Shown: piece by piece, positions 17,022 to 28,782 of the stretch
Position numbering within the stretch: position 1 is the stretch's first letter
How the letters are laid out: every line of letters begins with the position of its first letter
Assembly (NCBI GenBank): GCA_947498055.1
Contig: CANMJA010000011.1
Span: forward strand, 1 to 64,000
From: an uncultured Tenacibaculum sp.
Lineage (GTDB): Bacteria; Bacteroidota; Bacteroidia; Flavobacteriales; Flavobacteriaceae
Length of the DNA: 64,000 nucleotides
Reading direction: 5' to 3'
The notes under the pieces: model-generated
Seen by the model: the letters and a program-made list of their open reading frames with translations, nothing else
What the model was told of the DNA's origin: nothing
The model's database searches: none
Position numbers and translations under genes: made by a program

Positions 17022-18515
17022 TTATTTTTCTAGTAGAAATAAAAACACATATTTCACAATATCTTCTCCTCTTTTAATGGGTATTACTTTTAGTTTCGTT
17101 ATTAAAGTATACTCTTTTCCATATAATATTTTAGGGTCTTTATAATTTCTACTATCTGTTATGTATAAAACTCTATTTTTAAGAAAAGGTTTCTCTTTAT
17201 TAATCCAATAATATTTATGAATATCACTCAATTCTCCTACTCCATAAACCTCCATATTATTAGGTCGTGCTATGTAATAATCTATATGTGATGCAGGATA
17301 CCATTTGTTTGAAATAATAGGCAACTGAAATAACTTTTTTGTTTCAAAAAAAGTTGTTAATTTTTCTGATGCTTGTTTCCATCCAAACATATCTAACAGC
17401 ACCTCTTTTTTTCCTAGTTTTTCTTTTAAAACAATTTCTTTTTTTGGCAAAAACCACCCTTTATTAATTACAAATACAGCTACAATTAATAGTATTAAAA
17501 AACTTAAAGTTCCTGTTTTTAACTTTTTTAATATCCTTTTTTGTTTTGAAATGTAAACAGCTATTAAAGGTAATAATGTTAAATAAGATACTCCAGACCA
17601 ATGTGGTAATGTATCTCTAGACATTGATAAATAAATTGTAGTTCCTATTAGTGGAAATGAGCAGGCAAAAAATAATTTTAATAGATCTTTTCTAAATTGA
17701 AATCTATTTTTCAAATAAGCCATTACCATTAAAATAAGTGTAATAACTATATATGGATTGTTATATAGAAATTGCCCTAAAACTTCTCTTAAAAAAGAGT
17801 TTTTATTAAATTGAAAACTAAATAAAGAAACCCTATTATTATGAAATTTGTAACTAATAAAATCATTTTGATAATTCCAATAAAAAATAAGGAAGATTGC
17901 AAAAATTGGAAACATAAACCCTATATAAAACGGTAATTCCTTTAGCCATCTTCTGTTATAAAGTAAAACATATAATACCACTCCAAACAATAGAAAAACA
18001 GCCTGATACTTAGAATAAATAGCACATCCTGTAAACAAAAAAGCCAATAGTGTTTTTTTATAAAGTTTTCTATTAGGCTCTTTAGTAATCGTTTGTAAAA
18101 AGAAATAGAAACCCAATAACCAAAAGAAAACCATGGGAGAATCAGGCAAAATAAAGGTTCCACCAATTATAAATCCATAAATGTGAATGTTGTATAACAA
18201 TACACCAATAAAACCTACTTTTTCATTTTTAAGATAATTTCCTATTAAAAAAATTAAATACATTGAAGTACTTGTTGGAATTACAGCAGCTAAACGTATT
18301 GCTAATTCAGAATCGAAAAATAAATTAGCTGTAAAGAACTGGATAAAAAAACCAACCATAGGAGGATGATCAAAATGGCTTATATCAGGATATTTAGCAT
18401 ATAACCAATAATAAACTTCATCGTTCCCAAACTCTAAACTACCAGATAAAAAAAGTCTCACTAAAGTACTAAAGAACAATAACCATAATGTAACCCTTTT
18501 ATATGATTGTTGCAT
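17022..18515 (-). CDS. GT39-like (PMT/ArnT fold) membrane glycosyltransferase
   Basis: This 497-residue polytopic protein has about ten to eleven membrane helices. Near the N terminus it keeps the acidic pair of the GT-C/PMT_2 family (FGNDEVYYW, residues 26-34) and the DHPPMVGF loop, both typical of ArnT-like enzymes that move a sugar from a polyprenyl-phosphate donor on the periplasmic side. The acceptor (lipid A, protein or glycan) cannot be told. Its ATG directly follows the stop of the PAP2 phosphatase gene. That pairing fits recycling or remodelling of lipid-linked sugars. Confidence 0.83.
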   Translation of the reverse strand: MQQSYKRVTLWLLFFSTLVRLFLSGSLEFGNDEVYYWLYAKYPDISHFDHPPMVGFFIQFFTANLFFDSELAIRLAAVIPTSTSMYLIFLIGNYLKNEKVGFIGVLLYNIHIYGFIIGGTFILPDSPMVFFWLLGFYFFLQTITKEPNRKLYKKTLLAFLFTGCAIYSKYQAVFLLFGVVLYVLLYNRRWLKELPFYIGFMFPIFAIFLIFYWNYQNDFISYKFHNNRVSLFSFQFNKNSFLREVLGQFLYNNPYIVITLILMVMAYLKNRFQFRKDLLKLFFACSFPLIGTTIYLSMSRDTLPHWSGVSYLTLLPLIAVYISKQKRILKKLKTGTLSFLILLIVAVFVINKGWFLPKKEIVLKEKLGKKEVLLDMFGWKQASEKLTTFFETKKLFQLPIISNKWYPASHIDYYIARPNNMEVYGVGELSDIHKYYWINKEKPFLKNRVLYITDSRNYKDPKILYGKEYTLITKLKVIPIKRGEDIVKYVFLFLLEK

Positions 18516-19196
18516 CTAATGAACCATTTTTCTTTTAGGATAAAAAATACTCATACTTATAAATGCTATTAAAATACCAAATATTGACCCAGCAAAAATA
18601 TCTATTAAAAAATGTTGAGATAAATATACTCGTGAAAAACCAGCTATAACTGCCAAGAAAATCCATAAGTATTGAGAAAAGCATTTTCTAAAATATAAGC
18701 ATAATATTGCAAAAACAGTAAACGCTGTCATTGTATGACCGGAAGGAAATGAATTCCAAAACGCCATTTTTACTCCATCAACTAAATGAAGACTATCAGA
18801 CTCTAAAAACTTTGCTGGTCTAGGAACTCCACTATAAATTATTTTCTTAAAAAAATGCGTTATTATTAAAGTTAATACCCCCCCAATAATAAAAACTAAA
18901 GCCATTTTCCTTTTTATAAAGAAGAAAATAACTGTTAAAACACCAAACATTACACCATCACCAAGGTGTGTTATGTATTTAAAAAATTGATCGAAAAAAG
19001 AACAATGAAATTGATTGATTGTTAAATGTAAATCTTCTTTCTTAACAATTAAAATAAGTAACATTACAATTATAAAGAAGAAACCATAAACATATAAAAC
19101 TTCTTTTCTAATAGATTTTATGTAAGATATAACAGTATCTAAATATTTTTTCCGTTTAAAACGGAAATTATTTTTCAACTCTAAGTAAATTTTCAT
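18516..19196 (-). CDS. PAP2-family membrane phosphatase
   Basis: This 226-residue integral-membrane phosphatase has six helices and the three-part active-site signature: K-x6-RP (KKIIYSGVPRP), PSGHTMTAF and SRVYLSQHFLID. These enzymes dephosphorylate undecaprenyl diphosphate, phosphatidate or lipid A. It is translationally contiguous with the GT39-like gene downstream, suggesting a common role in envelope lipid or glycan metabolism. Upstream, three 11-bp direct repeats lie 48-80 bp before the ATG. Confidence 0.88.
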   Translation of the reverse strand: MKIYLELKNNFRFKRKKYLDTVISYIKSIRKEVLYVYGFFFIIVMLLILIVKKEDLHLTINQFHCSFFDQFFKYITHLGDGVMFGVLTVIFFFIKRKMALVFIIGGVLTLIITHFFKKIIYSGVPRPAKFLESDSLHLVDGVKMAFWNSFPSGHTMTAFTVFAILCLYFRKCFSQYLWIFLAVIAGFSRVYLSQHFLIDIFAGSIFGILIAFISMSIFYPKRKMVH

Positions 19197-19243
19197 GATC
19201 GTTTTTATTAGTACTTAAATATATCTTTAGAGCTTATGATAAT

Positions 19244-19276
19244 CTTTAACTAAACTTTAACTAAACTTTAAATAAA
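19244..19276. promoter_or_regulatory. Three 11-bp direct repeats upstream of the PAP2 gene
   Basis: CTTTAACTAAA occurs twice exactly and once as CTTTAAATAAA, head to tail with an exact 11-bp period. One helical turn per unit suggests cooperative binding by a response regulator, as at PhoB/PhoP boxes. It lies between the divergent PAP2 (minus) and rplS (plus) genes, closer to PAP2. The rest of this 269-bp spacer holds only the rplS promoter. Confidence 0.5.
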
Positions 19277-19389
19277 AATCATATAAAAAATATTGTTAAC
19301 TGTTAGCCAATCATTTATTAATCTCTCTATCTTTATATTTTACCTAAATTTAATTTCACATTTTAGTATCTCATATAAAAAAAATCATA

Positions 19390-19397
19390 TATATTTG
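19390..19397 (+). promoter_or_regulatory. -7 box of rplS
   Basis: TATATTTG, a perfect TAnnTTTG box, is followed by CACACGC. It leaves an rplS leader of about 65 nt, in contrast to the very short leaders of prfB and trmD. Confidence 0.55.
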
Positions 19398-19465
19398 CAC
19401 ACGCAAAATTAACCTCTGACGAAAATCGTGTATGTTACTTTGTCTAATAACAATACATTAAAGCA

Positions 19466-19813
19466 ATGGATTTAATTAAATTTGTTCAAAACGAATTCGT
19501 AACAAAAAACGATTTACCAGAATTCGCAGCAGGTGATACTATCACTGTTTATTACGAAATTAAAGAAGGAAATAAAACTCGTACTCAGTTTTTTAGAGGT
19601 GTAGTTATTCAAAAGAGAGGAAGCGGTACTTCTGAAACTTTTACAATCAGAAAAATGTCTGGTACTGTAGGTGTTGAACGTATATTCCCTATTAATTTAC
19701 CATCTATCCAAAAGATAGAAGTAAATAAGAAAGGTAAAGTACGTAGAGCTAGAATATACTACTTTAGAGGTCTTACTGGTAAGAAAGCAAGAATTAAAGA
19801 AAAAAGAAATTAA
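19466..19813 (+). CDS. rplS: 50S ribosomal protein L19
   Basis: This 115-residue protein stabilises the 30S-50S interface (bridge B6/B8). Conserved stretches are [20 protein letters not shown] (about residues 20-40), [31 protein letters not shown] and [21 protein letters not shown]. Length and start agree with the family. It is a single-gene unit with its own promoter and a strong terminator, separated here from trmD. Confidence 0.97.
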   Translation: MDLIKFVQNEFVTKNDLPEFAAGDTITVYYEIKEGNKTRTQFFRGVVIQKRGSGTSETFTIRKMSGTVGVERIFPINLPSIQKIEVNKKGKVRRARIYYFRGLTGKKARIKEKRN

Positions 19814-19835
19814 TTTTTTTCTATTAAAAATATAC

Positions 19836-19863
19836 AAAAAGCGATGTGAAAACATCGCTTTTT
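19836..19863 (+). terminator. Intrinsic terminator of rplS
   Basis: AAAAAGCGATGT (19836-19847) and ACATCGCTTTTT (19852-19863) form a perfect 12-bp stem with a GAAA tetraloop and a T-run. Confidence 0.9.
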
Positions 19864-19950
19864 CATTTTACACTCGCAAAATTTAATAAAAAAACACCAA
19901 AACGTTCACTTTAATAATAATTTAACATTAAAAAAACCAAACGTAATACT

Positions 19951-19958
19951 TAAATTTG
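19951..19958 (+). promoter_or_regulatory. -7 box of icd
   Basis: TAAATTTG matches TAnnTTTG, 32 bp before the icd ATG. No convincing -33 TTG at the standard spacing was seen. Confidence 0.5.
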
Positions 19959-19987
19959 CATCACTTCAAATTAAAACAACTAGATAA

Positions 19988-22216
<2,229 letters not shown>

Positions 22217-22241
22217 TATATTATTACATTTTATAGAAATT

Positions 22242-22272
22242 AAAAAAGCAAATGTTTAACATTTGCTTTTTT
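22242..22272 (+). terminator. Intrinsic terminator of icd
   Basis: AAAAAAGCAAATGTT (22242-22256) and AACATTTGCTTTTTT (22258-22272) are exact complements, giving a long stem with a tiny loop and a T-run. Confidence 0.88.
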
Positions 22273-22323
22273 AATTTAAGAAAATTATATACCTAATTTA
22301 AATCTTAATAGTATGATTAATGC

Positions 22324-22331
22324 TACTTTTG
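22324..22331 (+). promoter_or_regulatory. -7 box of the TonB-dependent receptor; decides the start
   Basis: TACTTTTG matches TAnnTTTG and lies inside the longest open frame, downstream of an upstream ATG at 22320. Transcripts from this box can only start translation at the later ATG, 22350. Confidence 0.55.
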
Positions 22332-22349
22332 CAAGATAAAATAGGTAAA

Positions 22350-24734
22350 ATGAAAATTTATTTAAATCCCTTTTTTTTGCTTTTCATATTGTTGTTTTCA
22401 CTCAATATTTATAGTCAAGAAAAAATTACATTAAGCGGTACTGTATATGATAAAAACAGTAATGAAACACTAATTGGTGTTACTATTTATTTACCAGAAG
22501 TCGGTTCTGGTACCATGACTAACGAGTATGGCTTTTATTCAATAACTGTTCCTAAAGGAAACTATAAAGTACAAGTAAGCTACTTAGGCTACTCAACAAT
22601 TTTGCAAACCTTAGACTTATCTTCTAAAACAACAAAAGATTATAAATTAGTTGAAGAAAGTGAAAGTTTAGAAGAAGTAATAATTGAAACTAACGTAGAA
22701 AAATTAAACGTTAGAACACCTCAAATGAGTGTTAACAGCCTATCTGCATCTACCATTAAGCAAATTCCAGTTGTTTTAGGAGAAGCAGATGTTCTTAAAT
22801 CTTTAATTCTACTTCCAGGTGTAACCAGTGCTGGTGAAGGTGCTTCTGGTTTTAATGTAAGAGGTGGTGCTGCAGATCAAAATTTAATTTTACTAGACGA
22901 ATCTATCGTTTTTAACTCTTCTCATTTATTTGGTTTTTTCTCTATCTTTAATCCAGATGTTATTAAAGACGTTAAACTATTTAAAGGTGGAATTCCTGCT
23001 AGGTACGGTGGAAGATTATCTTCAGTATTAGATATTTACCAAAAAGAAGGGAATAGTAAAGAATTTAAATTAACAGGAGGAATCGGATTGGTTTCTAGTA
23101 GGCTTTTAGCAGAAGGGCCTATTGAAAAAGAAAAGAGTTCTTTTTTAATTGGTGGTAGAGCTTCTTATGCACATCTATTTTTACCTTTATTTGATATTGA
23201 TAATACTGCTTATTTTTTTGATTTAAATAGTAAAATAAATTATAGGTTTAATAAAAATAATAATCTTTTCTTATCAACATATTTTGGAAAAGATCTTATA
23301 CGAATTGATGACAGTTTTTCTAATAATTATGGAAATACAGTTATCAATCTTAGATGGAATCATTTATTTTCAGATAAATTGTTTTCAAACTTAACTGTTA
23401 TATATTCAGACTATTTTTATGGCTTAAATGTAGATGCAGCAGGCTTTGAATGGAACTCTGGTATTGGCAATTTCAATTTAAAATATGACTTTAAACATTA
23501 TTTAAATAATAAATTTAAATTGGGGTACGGTATTAATAACATACACTCTAGTTTTAATCCTGGGAAAATTAAACCAAATACAACAGATTCTGGGATTATT
23601 GAACGACAATTAACTAAAAAATATGCGAATGAATTTGCTGCATACATAGAAGCTGAACATAAAATAAGTAATAAATTAACTTTACAATATGGTCTACGTT
23701 TCAGTAATTTCTTACGTTTAGGGCAAAATGAATTAAATGTTTATCAAAATAATCAGCCAGTAATTTATAACGAACAATTCAAAAAATATGAGTCGGCTGT
23801 AGCAACGAGTACAGACAGTTTTCAAAGAAGTGATGTTATTAAGAGTTTTAATAATTTAGAACCTCGTTTTTCTTTTTCTTACTTATTAAATGAAAATTCT
23901 TCTTTAAAAGCTAGCTATAATAGAATGGCACAATATTTACATTTATTATCTAACACTTCCTCTCCTACTCCTTTAGATGTTTGGACACCAAGTGGTAAAT
24001 ACATTAAGCCTCAATTATTAGATCAATATGCTGCTGGTTATTTTACATCTATAAAAGATGGAGATTATTCTTTAGAAACAGAAATATTTTATAAAGACAT
24101 TCAAAATAGAATAGATTATATAAACGGTGGAAACTTAATTGCAAACAATGAAATAGAAACAATAATTTTAAATGGAAAAGCTAGAGCATATGGTTTAGAA
24201 GTTCTTTTCAAAAAAAATTCTGGTAATTTTACTGGTTGGTTATCTTATACTTTATCTAGATCTGAACAATTAACTCCAGGTAGAACACCTATTGAACCTG
24301 GTATTAATAATGGAGATTGGTATAGCACAGCGTACGATAAAACACATGATGTTTCTATAAACACTACTTATGAATTAAATGAAAAATGGAAATTCAATTC
24401 GAATTTAATTTTTCAAACAGGGCAACCTACTAATTACCCTGTTGGTCAATATGAAGTACAAGGTTTAAACGTTCCTCTTTACGATGATAATAGAAGAAAT
24501 GCAGACAGATTACCTGCATACCATAGATTAGATATTTCTGCTACTTTTACTCCTTCTAGAAATAAAAACAGAAAATGGAAAGGAGAATGGGTTTTTGGTA
24601 TCTATAACATTTATGGTAGAGATAATGCTGCTTCACTAGCTTTTAGTCAAAACCAAGACACTTTTAAAAACGAAGCTATACAAACTTCTATATTTGGTAT
24701 TGTACCTTCAGTTACTTATAACTTTAAATTTTAA
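22350..24734 (+). CDS. TonB-dependent outer-membrane receptor with carboxypeptidase-like domain
   Basis: This protein of about 794 residues has a signal peptide (FFLLFILLFSLNIYSQ). It is followed by a CarboxypepD_reg-like beta-sandwich (TLSGTVYDKNSNETLIGVTI ... NYKVQVSYLGYST), a plug domain (PVVLGEADVLKSL, GFNVRGGAADQNLILLD) and a 22-strand barrel that ends in YNFKF with terminal phenylalanine. ATG 22350 is chosen over ATG 22320 because it begins the signal peptide and follows the -7 box. A DUF4249 lipoprotein starts 3 bp after the stop, a common flavobacterial pair thought to import an unidentified ligand. It is not a SusC: the length and the partner differ. Confidence 0.9.
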   Translation: MKIYLNPFFLLFILLFSLNIYSQEKITLSGTVYDKNSNETLIGVTIYLPEVGSGTMTNEYGFYSITVPKGNYKVQVSYLGYSTILQTLDLSSKTTKDYKLVEESESLEEVIIETNVEKLNVRTPQMSVNSLSASTIKQIPVVLGEADVLKSLILLPGVTSAGEGASGFNVRGGAADQNLILLDESIVFNSSHLFGFFSIFNPDVIKDVKLFKGGIPARYGGRLSSVLDIYQKEGNSKEFKLTGGIGLVSSRLLAEGPIEKEKSSFLIGGRASYAHLFLPLFDIDNTAYFFDLNSKINYRFNKNNNLFLSTYFGKDLIRIDDSFSNNYGNTVINLRWNHLFSDKLFSNLTVIYSDYFYGLNVDAAGFEWNSGIGNFNLKYDFKHYLNNKFKLGYGINNIHSSFNPGKIKPNTTDSGIIERQLTKKYANEFAAYIEAEHKISNKLTLQYGLRFSNFLRLGQNELNVYQNNQPVIYNEQFKKYESAVATSTDSFQRSDVIKSFNNLEPRFSFSYLLNENSSLKASYNRMAQYLHLLSNTSSPTPLDVWTPSGKYIKPQLLDQYAAGYFTSIKDGDYSLETEIFYKDIQNRIDYINGGNLIANNEIETIILNGKARAYGLEVLFKKNSGNFTGWLSYTLSRSEQLTPGRTPIEPGINNGDWYSTAYDKTHDVSINTTYELNEKWKFNSNLIFQTGQPTNYPVGQYEVQGLNVPLYDDNRRNADRLPAYHRLDISATFTPSRNKNRKWKGEWVFGIYNIYGRDNAASLAFSQNQDTFKNEAIQTSIFGIVPSVTYNFKF

Positions 24735-24737
24735 AAA

Positions 24738-25571
24738 ATGAAAAAAATACTAATACTTCCAATTTTAATACTTTTCATTTTAGCAAGTTGTGAAAAGGTA
24801 GTAGATATAGATTTGCCAAGTACAGCTCCTAAGTTAATTATAGATGCTTCTTTTGAAGTAATGTTTAATAAGAATCCAATAATCGCAAATACCACAGTAA
24901 AATTAAGATTATCTGCCGATTATTTTGAAGAAAATATTCCTGTAGTTACAAATGCTTCAGTATTTATAACCAATTTAGCAAACGGTAACGTAATAGATTT
25001 TTCTGATACTGATTTAGATGGAGATTATGAACCAACAACCTCCTTTATTCCTGAAGATAACTCGGTGTATGAATTAACTGTTATTTATGAAAATGAAACA
25101 TATGTAGGAAGAGCTACCAAAATAAAGTCAACTACTTTAACAAACGTAACACAAGGAGAAAGCACTTTATTTTCTGGTAATGAAACCGAGTTAGAATTAA
25201 ATTTTATAGATGATGGTAATCAAGATAATTATTATTTATTCGATTTTACCAAAAATAACTTCTTCACATTAGAAGATCGTTTTTTTAATGGCTCTAATTA
25301 TAATTTTTCTTTTTTTTATTTAGAAGATGAAATTGAATTGCCTTCTAATGTAACGGTTAAAATGTCAGGAATTTCAAAAGAATACTTTACTTATTTTAGA
25401 ATTTTAGTTAGGCAAAGTGGACAAGGTGGCGGTGGTCCTTTTCAACCTGTTCCTACTTCTTTATTAGGAAACATAGTAAACACTACCAATGATGCTAATT
25501 TTCCTTTAGGTTATTTTCATATTTCTGAAACGGATACTTTTAGTTTAGATTTAGTAGATAAGACTAAATAA
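24738..25571 (+). CDS. DUF4249 family surface lipoprotein
   Basis: This 277-residue lipoprotein has a lipobox at LFILASC (Cys18). The DUF4249 pattern follows: EKVVDIDLPSTAPKLIIDA at the start, an NASVFITN strand and a C terminus containing GYFHISETDTFSL. These proteins occur next to TonB-dependent receptors and probably cap them as SusD analogues. The 3-bp gap to the receptor and the shared terminator downstream indicate a two-gene operon. The ligand is unknown. Confidence 0.88.
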   Translation: MKKILILPILILFILASCEKVVDIDLPSTAPKLIIDASFEVMFNKNPIIANTTVKLRLSADYFEENIPVVTNASVFITNLANGNVIDFSDTDLDGDYEPTTSFIPEDNSVYELTVIYENETYVGRATKIKSTTLTNVTQGESTLFSGNETELELNFIDDGNQDNYYLFDFTKNNFFTLEDRFFNGSNYNFSFFYLEDEIELPSNVTVKMSGISKEYFTYFRILVRQSGQGGGGPFQPVPTSLLGNIVNTTNDANFPLGYFHISETDTFSLDLVDKTK

Positions 25572-25591
25572 AGTCTTTTACCTTATACATA

Positions 25592-25629
25592 AAAAAGCTG
25601 ACTAGCATTAAAATGTTAGTCAGCTTTTT
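25592..25629 (+). terminator. Terminator of the receptor/DUF4249 operon
   Basis: AAAAAGCTGACTAGCATT (25592-25609) pairs with 25612-25629 with one mismatch (17 of 18) and ends in a T-run. Confidence 0.85.
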
Positions 25630-25708
25630 ATATAGATTTGAATAATTTGTTTTTTATAGAGTTCGCAAATTGATCGTTCTATAAGTAATCTTTTGTTAGT
25701 TATGAATT

Positions 25709-26374
25709 TTAGGCAAACTCCATCCATAATTTTGGAAAAACATCAGGTAATTCTTTTTCTGAATATAGTTTTTCAATGTTTTCAAAATAGTTTTTTTTAA
25801 CATCAGATTTAGGAATTAATTTATTGTTTAAAATTAAATAACAATCTTCTATTAAATCATTTATTGTTATTGGGATCAAATTTTCAATCTTAATTTTATC
25901 AATTAACTCTATATTAAGGCAAGTGTTTTTAAAAATCACTTGATTTTTAGATATAAGGTAATTCATTAATAAAAAAGTAAAATGTATATCTGTACTTTTA
26001 AAAATAATTTGAGAAGCTCCAATAATTTCTTTAGTTAGATATTTCTTGTACATATCAAGAATAAGGTTATCAATTTCAATGAGTTCTTCAGAATTAATAG
26101 TAACCAGTTTATCTTTTAATAATCCAATAAAATTTTTATATGAGTTTTTACTTTTTAGGCTAATGGTTTCAATTATTTCCCAAAAAACTTTCTCTTCAAA
26201 AATATTATCATTTGTTCTTTCTTCTCTATTTTTAATCAATTTTTTTATTTCGTTTTTCCTATTCTGATTCATTTTTTCATCAGCTTCTTTAGAAATTTTA
26301 TTATCATAAATATATTTAAAAAACCTGAAGATCAAAATCATAGCAATAGGTATTAAATATAAATTATTTTCCAT
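25709..26374 (-). CDS. Hypothetical protein with N-terminal membrane anchor
   Basis: This 221-residue protein begins with a single hydrophobic helix (about residues 3-18, NLYLIPIAMILIFRFF). The remainder is lysine/asparagine/isoleucine-rich, helical and probably cytoplasmic, with no motif I recognise. Its codon usage is somewhat more AT-rich than its neighbours. It stands alone between the DUF4249 terminator and the MFS gene. An acquired gene is possible but not demonstrated. Confidence 0.55.
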   Translation of the reverse strand: MENNLYLIPIAMILIFRFFKYIYDNKISKEADEKMNQNRKNEIKKLIKNREERTNDNIFEEKVFWEIIETISLKSKNSYKNFIGLLKDKLVTINSEELIEIDNLILDMYKKYLTKEIIGASQIIFKSTDIHFTFLLMNYLISKNQVIFKNTCLNIELIDKIKIENLIPITINDLIEDCYLILNNKLIPKSDVKKNYFENIEKLYSEKELPDVFPKLWMEFA

Positions 26375-26446
26375 ATTAATTATCGTTGTATAAGTTTTTT
26401 TTACAGTTATCTTTTTATATAAATAAACCAGAACAGTTTCTCCTTA

Positions 26447-27748
26447 TTATGAAACATATTTTGTTTTCTTTATAGTGGATAAAACAATGAATGCGAATAA
26501 AAAGAATAATGCTAAACACAAAACACTCCATTGCATAGATCCTGTAATAGCTGATAAAACTCCAAAAATTAATGTTCCTAATACAATTGCTATTTTTTCT
26601 GTTACATCAAAAAAACTAAAGTATGTAGCATTATCTTCTGTTTCTGGTAATAATTTAGAATAGGTAGATCTTGCTAAAGACTGTATCGCTCCCATTACGA
26701 CACCCAACACTCCTCCTAAAATATAAAAATACACCAAGATATTATTTAAATCTTTATGTAGAAGAAATGCTCCAAAACAAACTAACATCCATGCAACAAT
26801 AGTTATTTTTAACGCCTTTATATTTCCCATTCTTTTAGATATTCTAGAAAATAAAAAAGCCCCTACAATTGCTAATGCTTGTATTATTAATATGGTTATT
26901 ATTAAGTTATCTTCTTTCAATTTTAACTCTGAGGTACCAAATAAAGTTGCTGTTAAAATAATGGTTTGTACACCTACGCTTAGTAAAAAAAACGTAATTA
27001 AAAACTTCCTTAAAGCAGGATGCTCTCTTTTTACTTCTCTAAACACTTTTTTTAACTCTTCAAAACCCTTCCATAAATATCCCTTCTCTAATTGCTCTTT
27101 TGGTATTTTTTTATCTTTGGGTAATCTTCTAAAAGTAATCTGAGCAAAACCTAACCACCAAATACCTACTATTAAAAACGATATACGAGAAGCCATTCCA
27201 CTTGTAATTCCAAAATTATCAGGAAATAAAATTAAAACTAAGCATATTAATAATAATATAATAGATCCTATATAACCATTAATAAATCCCTTTGCACTTA
27301 CCCTATCTTGGTCCTCTGGTAAAGCTACTTCCGGTAAATAGGCATTGTAAAAAACAATACTTCCCCAAAAACCAATACTTGCTAAAATACTTGCTATAAT
27401 TCCAACCCAAGTTGTCTCACATCCATCAAAAAAGAATAAACTCATTACAGATAAACTTCCTAAAAGACAAAAGAACTTCATAAAACTTTTTTTATTCCCT
27501 CTATAATCAGCAATACCCGATAAAATAGGAGAAATAAAAGCCACTATTAAAAAAGAAAAAGATAAAGCATATGTATATAATGAATTAGGGTGCTCCCAAT
27601 TAATGCCTAAAAAATAAACAATTTTACTTTCAGTTATAGAATCATAGTACATAGGAAAAATTGCTGTACTAATTACTAATGAATATACCGAATTAGCCCA
27701 ATCATAAAAAGCCCAAGCATTAATTAATTTTTTATCTCCTATTTTCAT
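26447..27748 (-). CDS. MFS transporter, UMF1/Atg22-like family
   Basis: This 433-residue transporter has twelve predicted helices. The N-terminal WAFYDWANSVYSLVISTAIFP stretch (about residues 12-32), together with SPILSGIADYRGNKKSFM and the mid-protein FRRLPKD loop, is typical of the UMF1 group (Atg22-like, Pfam MFS_1/ATG22). Yeast Atg22 exports amino acids from the vacuole; bacterial substrates are unknown. It starts just upstream of the terminator of the M48 gene and is therefore an independent unit. Confidence 0.88.
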   Translation of the reverse strand: MKIGDKKLINAWAFYDWANSVYSLVISTAIFPMYYDSITESKIVYFLGINWEHPNSLYTYALSFSFLIVAFISPILSGIADYRGNKKSFMKFFCLLGSLSVMSLFFFDGCETTWVGIIASILASIGFWGSIVFYNAYLPEVALPEDQDRVSAKGFINGYIGSIILLLICLVLILFPDNFGITSGMASRISFLIVGIWWLGFAQITFRRLPKDKKIPKEQLEKGYLWKGFEELKKVFREVKREHPALRKFLITFFLLSVGVQTIILTATLFGTSELKLKEDNLIITILIIQALAIVGAFLFSRISKRMGNIKALKITIVAWMLVCFGAFLLHKDLNNILVYFYILGGVLGVVMGAIQSLARSTYSKLLPETEDNATYFSFFDVTEKIAIVLGTLIFGVLSAITGSMQWSVLCLALFFLFAFIVLSTIKKTKYVS

Positions 27749-27767
27749 ACCTGTTTGTTAAATTAAA

Positions 27768-27797
27768 AAACCGTTCTTTAAAGATAAAGAACGGTTT
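27768..27797 (-). terminator. Terminator of the M48 peptidase gene
   Basis: AAACCGTTCTTT (27768-27779) and AAAGAACGGTTT (27786-27797) form a perfect 12-bp stem. On the minus strand it is followed by a T-run, so it ends the M48 transcript before the MFS gene. Confidence 0.85.
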
Positions 27798-27821
27798 GCA
27801 ATATAGGTAAAGTAATTTATT

Positions 27822-28658
27822 TTATTTTTTAGATTTCATAGCTACACCTTGCTTATTGTATTGAAGAGCATATCTTTTTGCCTTAGGTAAATAATTCCTT
27901 AATTCTACAATACGAGATTGGTTAGATGGGTGCGTACTTAAAAACTCTGGTGGTGCTTTGCTTCCACTTTTCTTTGCATTCTCGCTCATACGTATCCAAA
28001 CATTAATAGCTTCTTCCCCTCTATAACCTGCCATAATCATAAATACCAATCCTAAATGATCTGCTTCTGTTTCATGAGTTCTACTAAATTTTAACATTCC
28101 TAATTGAGAACCTATTCCATACGCCATATTAAAAAGATTACTTTGCTTACTACCACTAGTTCCTAAAGCTACTGCCATACCTCCATACTGCTGTAATTGA
28201 GAAGAAGACATACGTTCTTGACCATGTTTAGCAAATGCATGCGCAACCTCATGACCCATTACTGCAGCAATACCATCTGTATTGGCACAAATAGGCATAA
28301 TACCTGTATAAAAAACTACTTTTCCTCCTGGCATACACCAAGCATTTATAGTTTTATCGTTTATTAAATTAAATTCCCATTTATAAGAATTTGCTTCGCT
28401 AACCATATTATTAGCTCTCATAAATCTATCTACAGCAGATGCTATATTCTTTCCTATTGTTTTTAATTCTCTCGATTTAGAAGTATTCTTTATTAACTTA
28501 CTACTATTCTCTTTTAAAAACCCATTATATTGCTGAAAACTCATTGGTAAAACTTTAGCATCACTAACAAAATTAATACGTTTTCTTCCAGTAATTGGTA
28601 CTGTACTACATTCTACAAAAAGTAATGCAACTCCTAATAATGTGAATATTTTTTTCAT
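27822..28658 (-). CDS. M48-family metallopeptidase lipoprotein
   Basis: This 278-residue protein has a lipobox (LLFVECSTVP; Cys17) and the zinc motif HEVAH in GHEVAHAFAKHG near residues 146-157. The third ligand glutamate is in SRTHETEADHLG near 196-207. It belongs to the LoiP/BepA-like soluble, periplasmic M48 group (Oma1/YcaL type) that degrades misfolded outer-membrane proteins. The length is right for this group and there is no chaperone TPR extension. Monocistronic. Confidence 0.92.
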   Translation of the reverse strand: MKKIFTLLGVALLFVECSTVPITGRKRINFVSDAKVLPMSFQQYNGFLKENSSKLIKNTSKSRELKTIGKNIASAVDRFMRANNMVSEANSYKWEFNLINDKTINAWCMPGGKVVFYTGIMPICANTDGIAAVMGHEVAHAFAKHGQERMSSSQLQQYGGMAVALGTSGSKQSNLFNMAYGIGSQLGMLKFSRTHETEADHLGLVFMIMAGYRGEEAINVWIRMSENAKKSGSKAPPEFLSTHPSNQSRIVELRNYLPKAKRYALQYNKQGVAMKSKK

Positions 28659-28782
28659 TATAATGATCTTTTATGTTTCTATTATCTATAATTATGACTC
28701 CATTTCCTGTTAAAAAGTCACTATGCACTCTATTTTTTAAAAATACAAATTCTATCTTTACAATGAAAATTTTTAATTAACT

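Noticed and set aside
19390..19465. Riboswitch or leader RNA before rplS
   Set aside because: The ~65-nt leader shows no stable structure or known ribosomal-protein motif by eye.
22320..22349. ATG 22320 as start of the TonB receptor
   Set aside because: The -7 box lies after it and the signal peptide begins at 22350.
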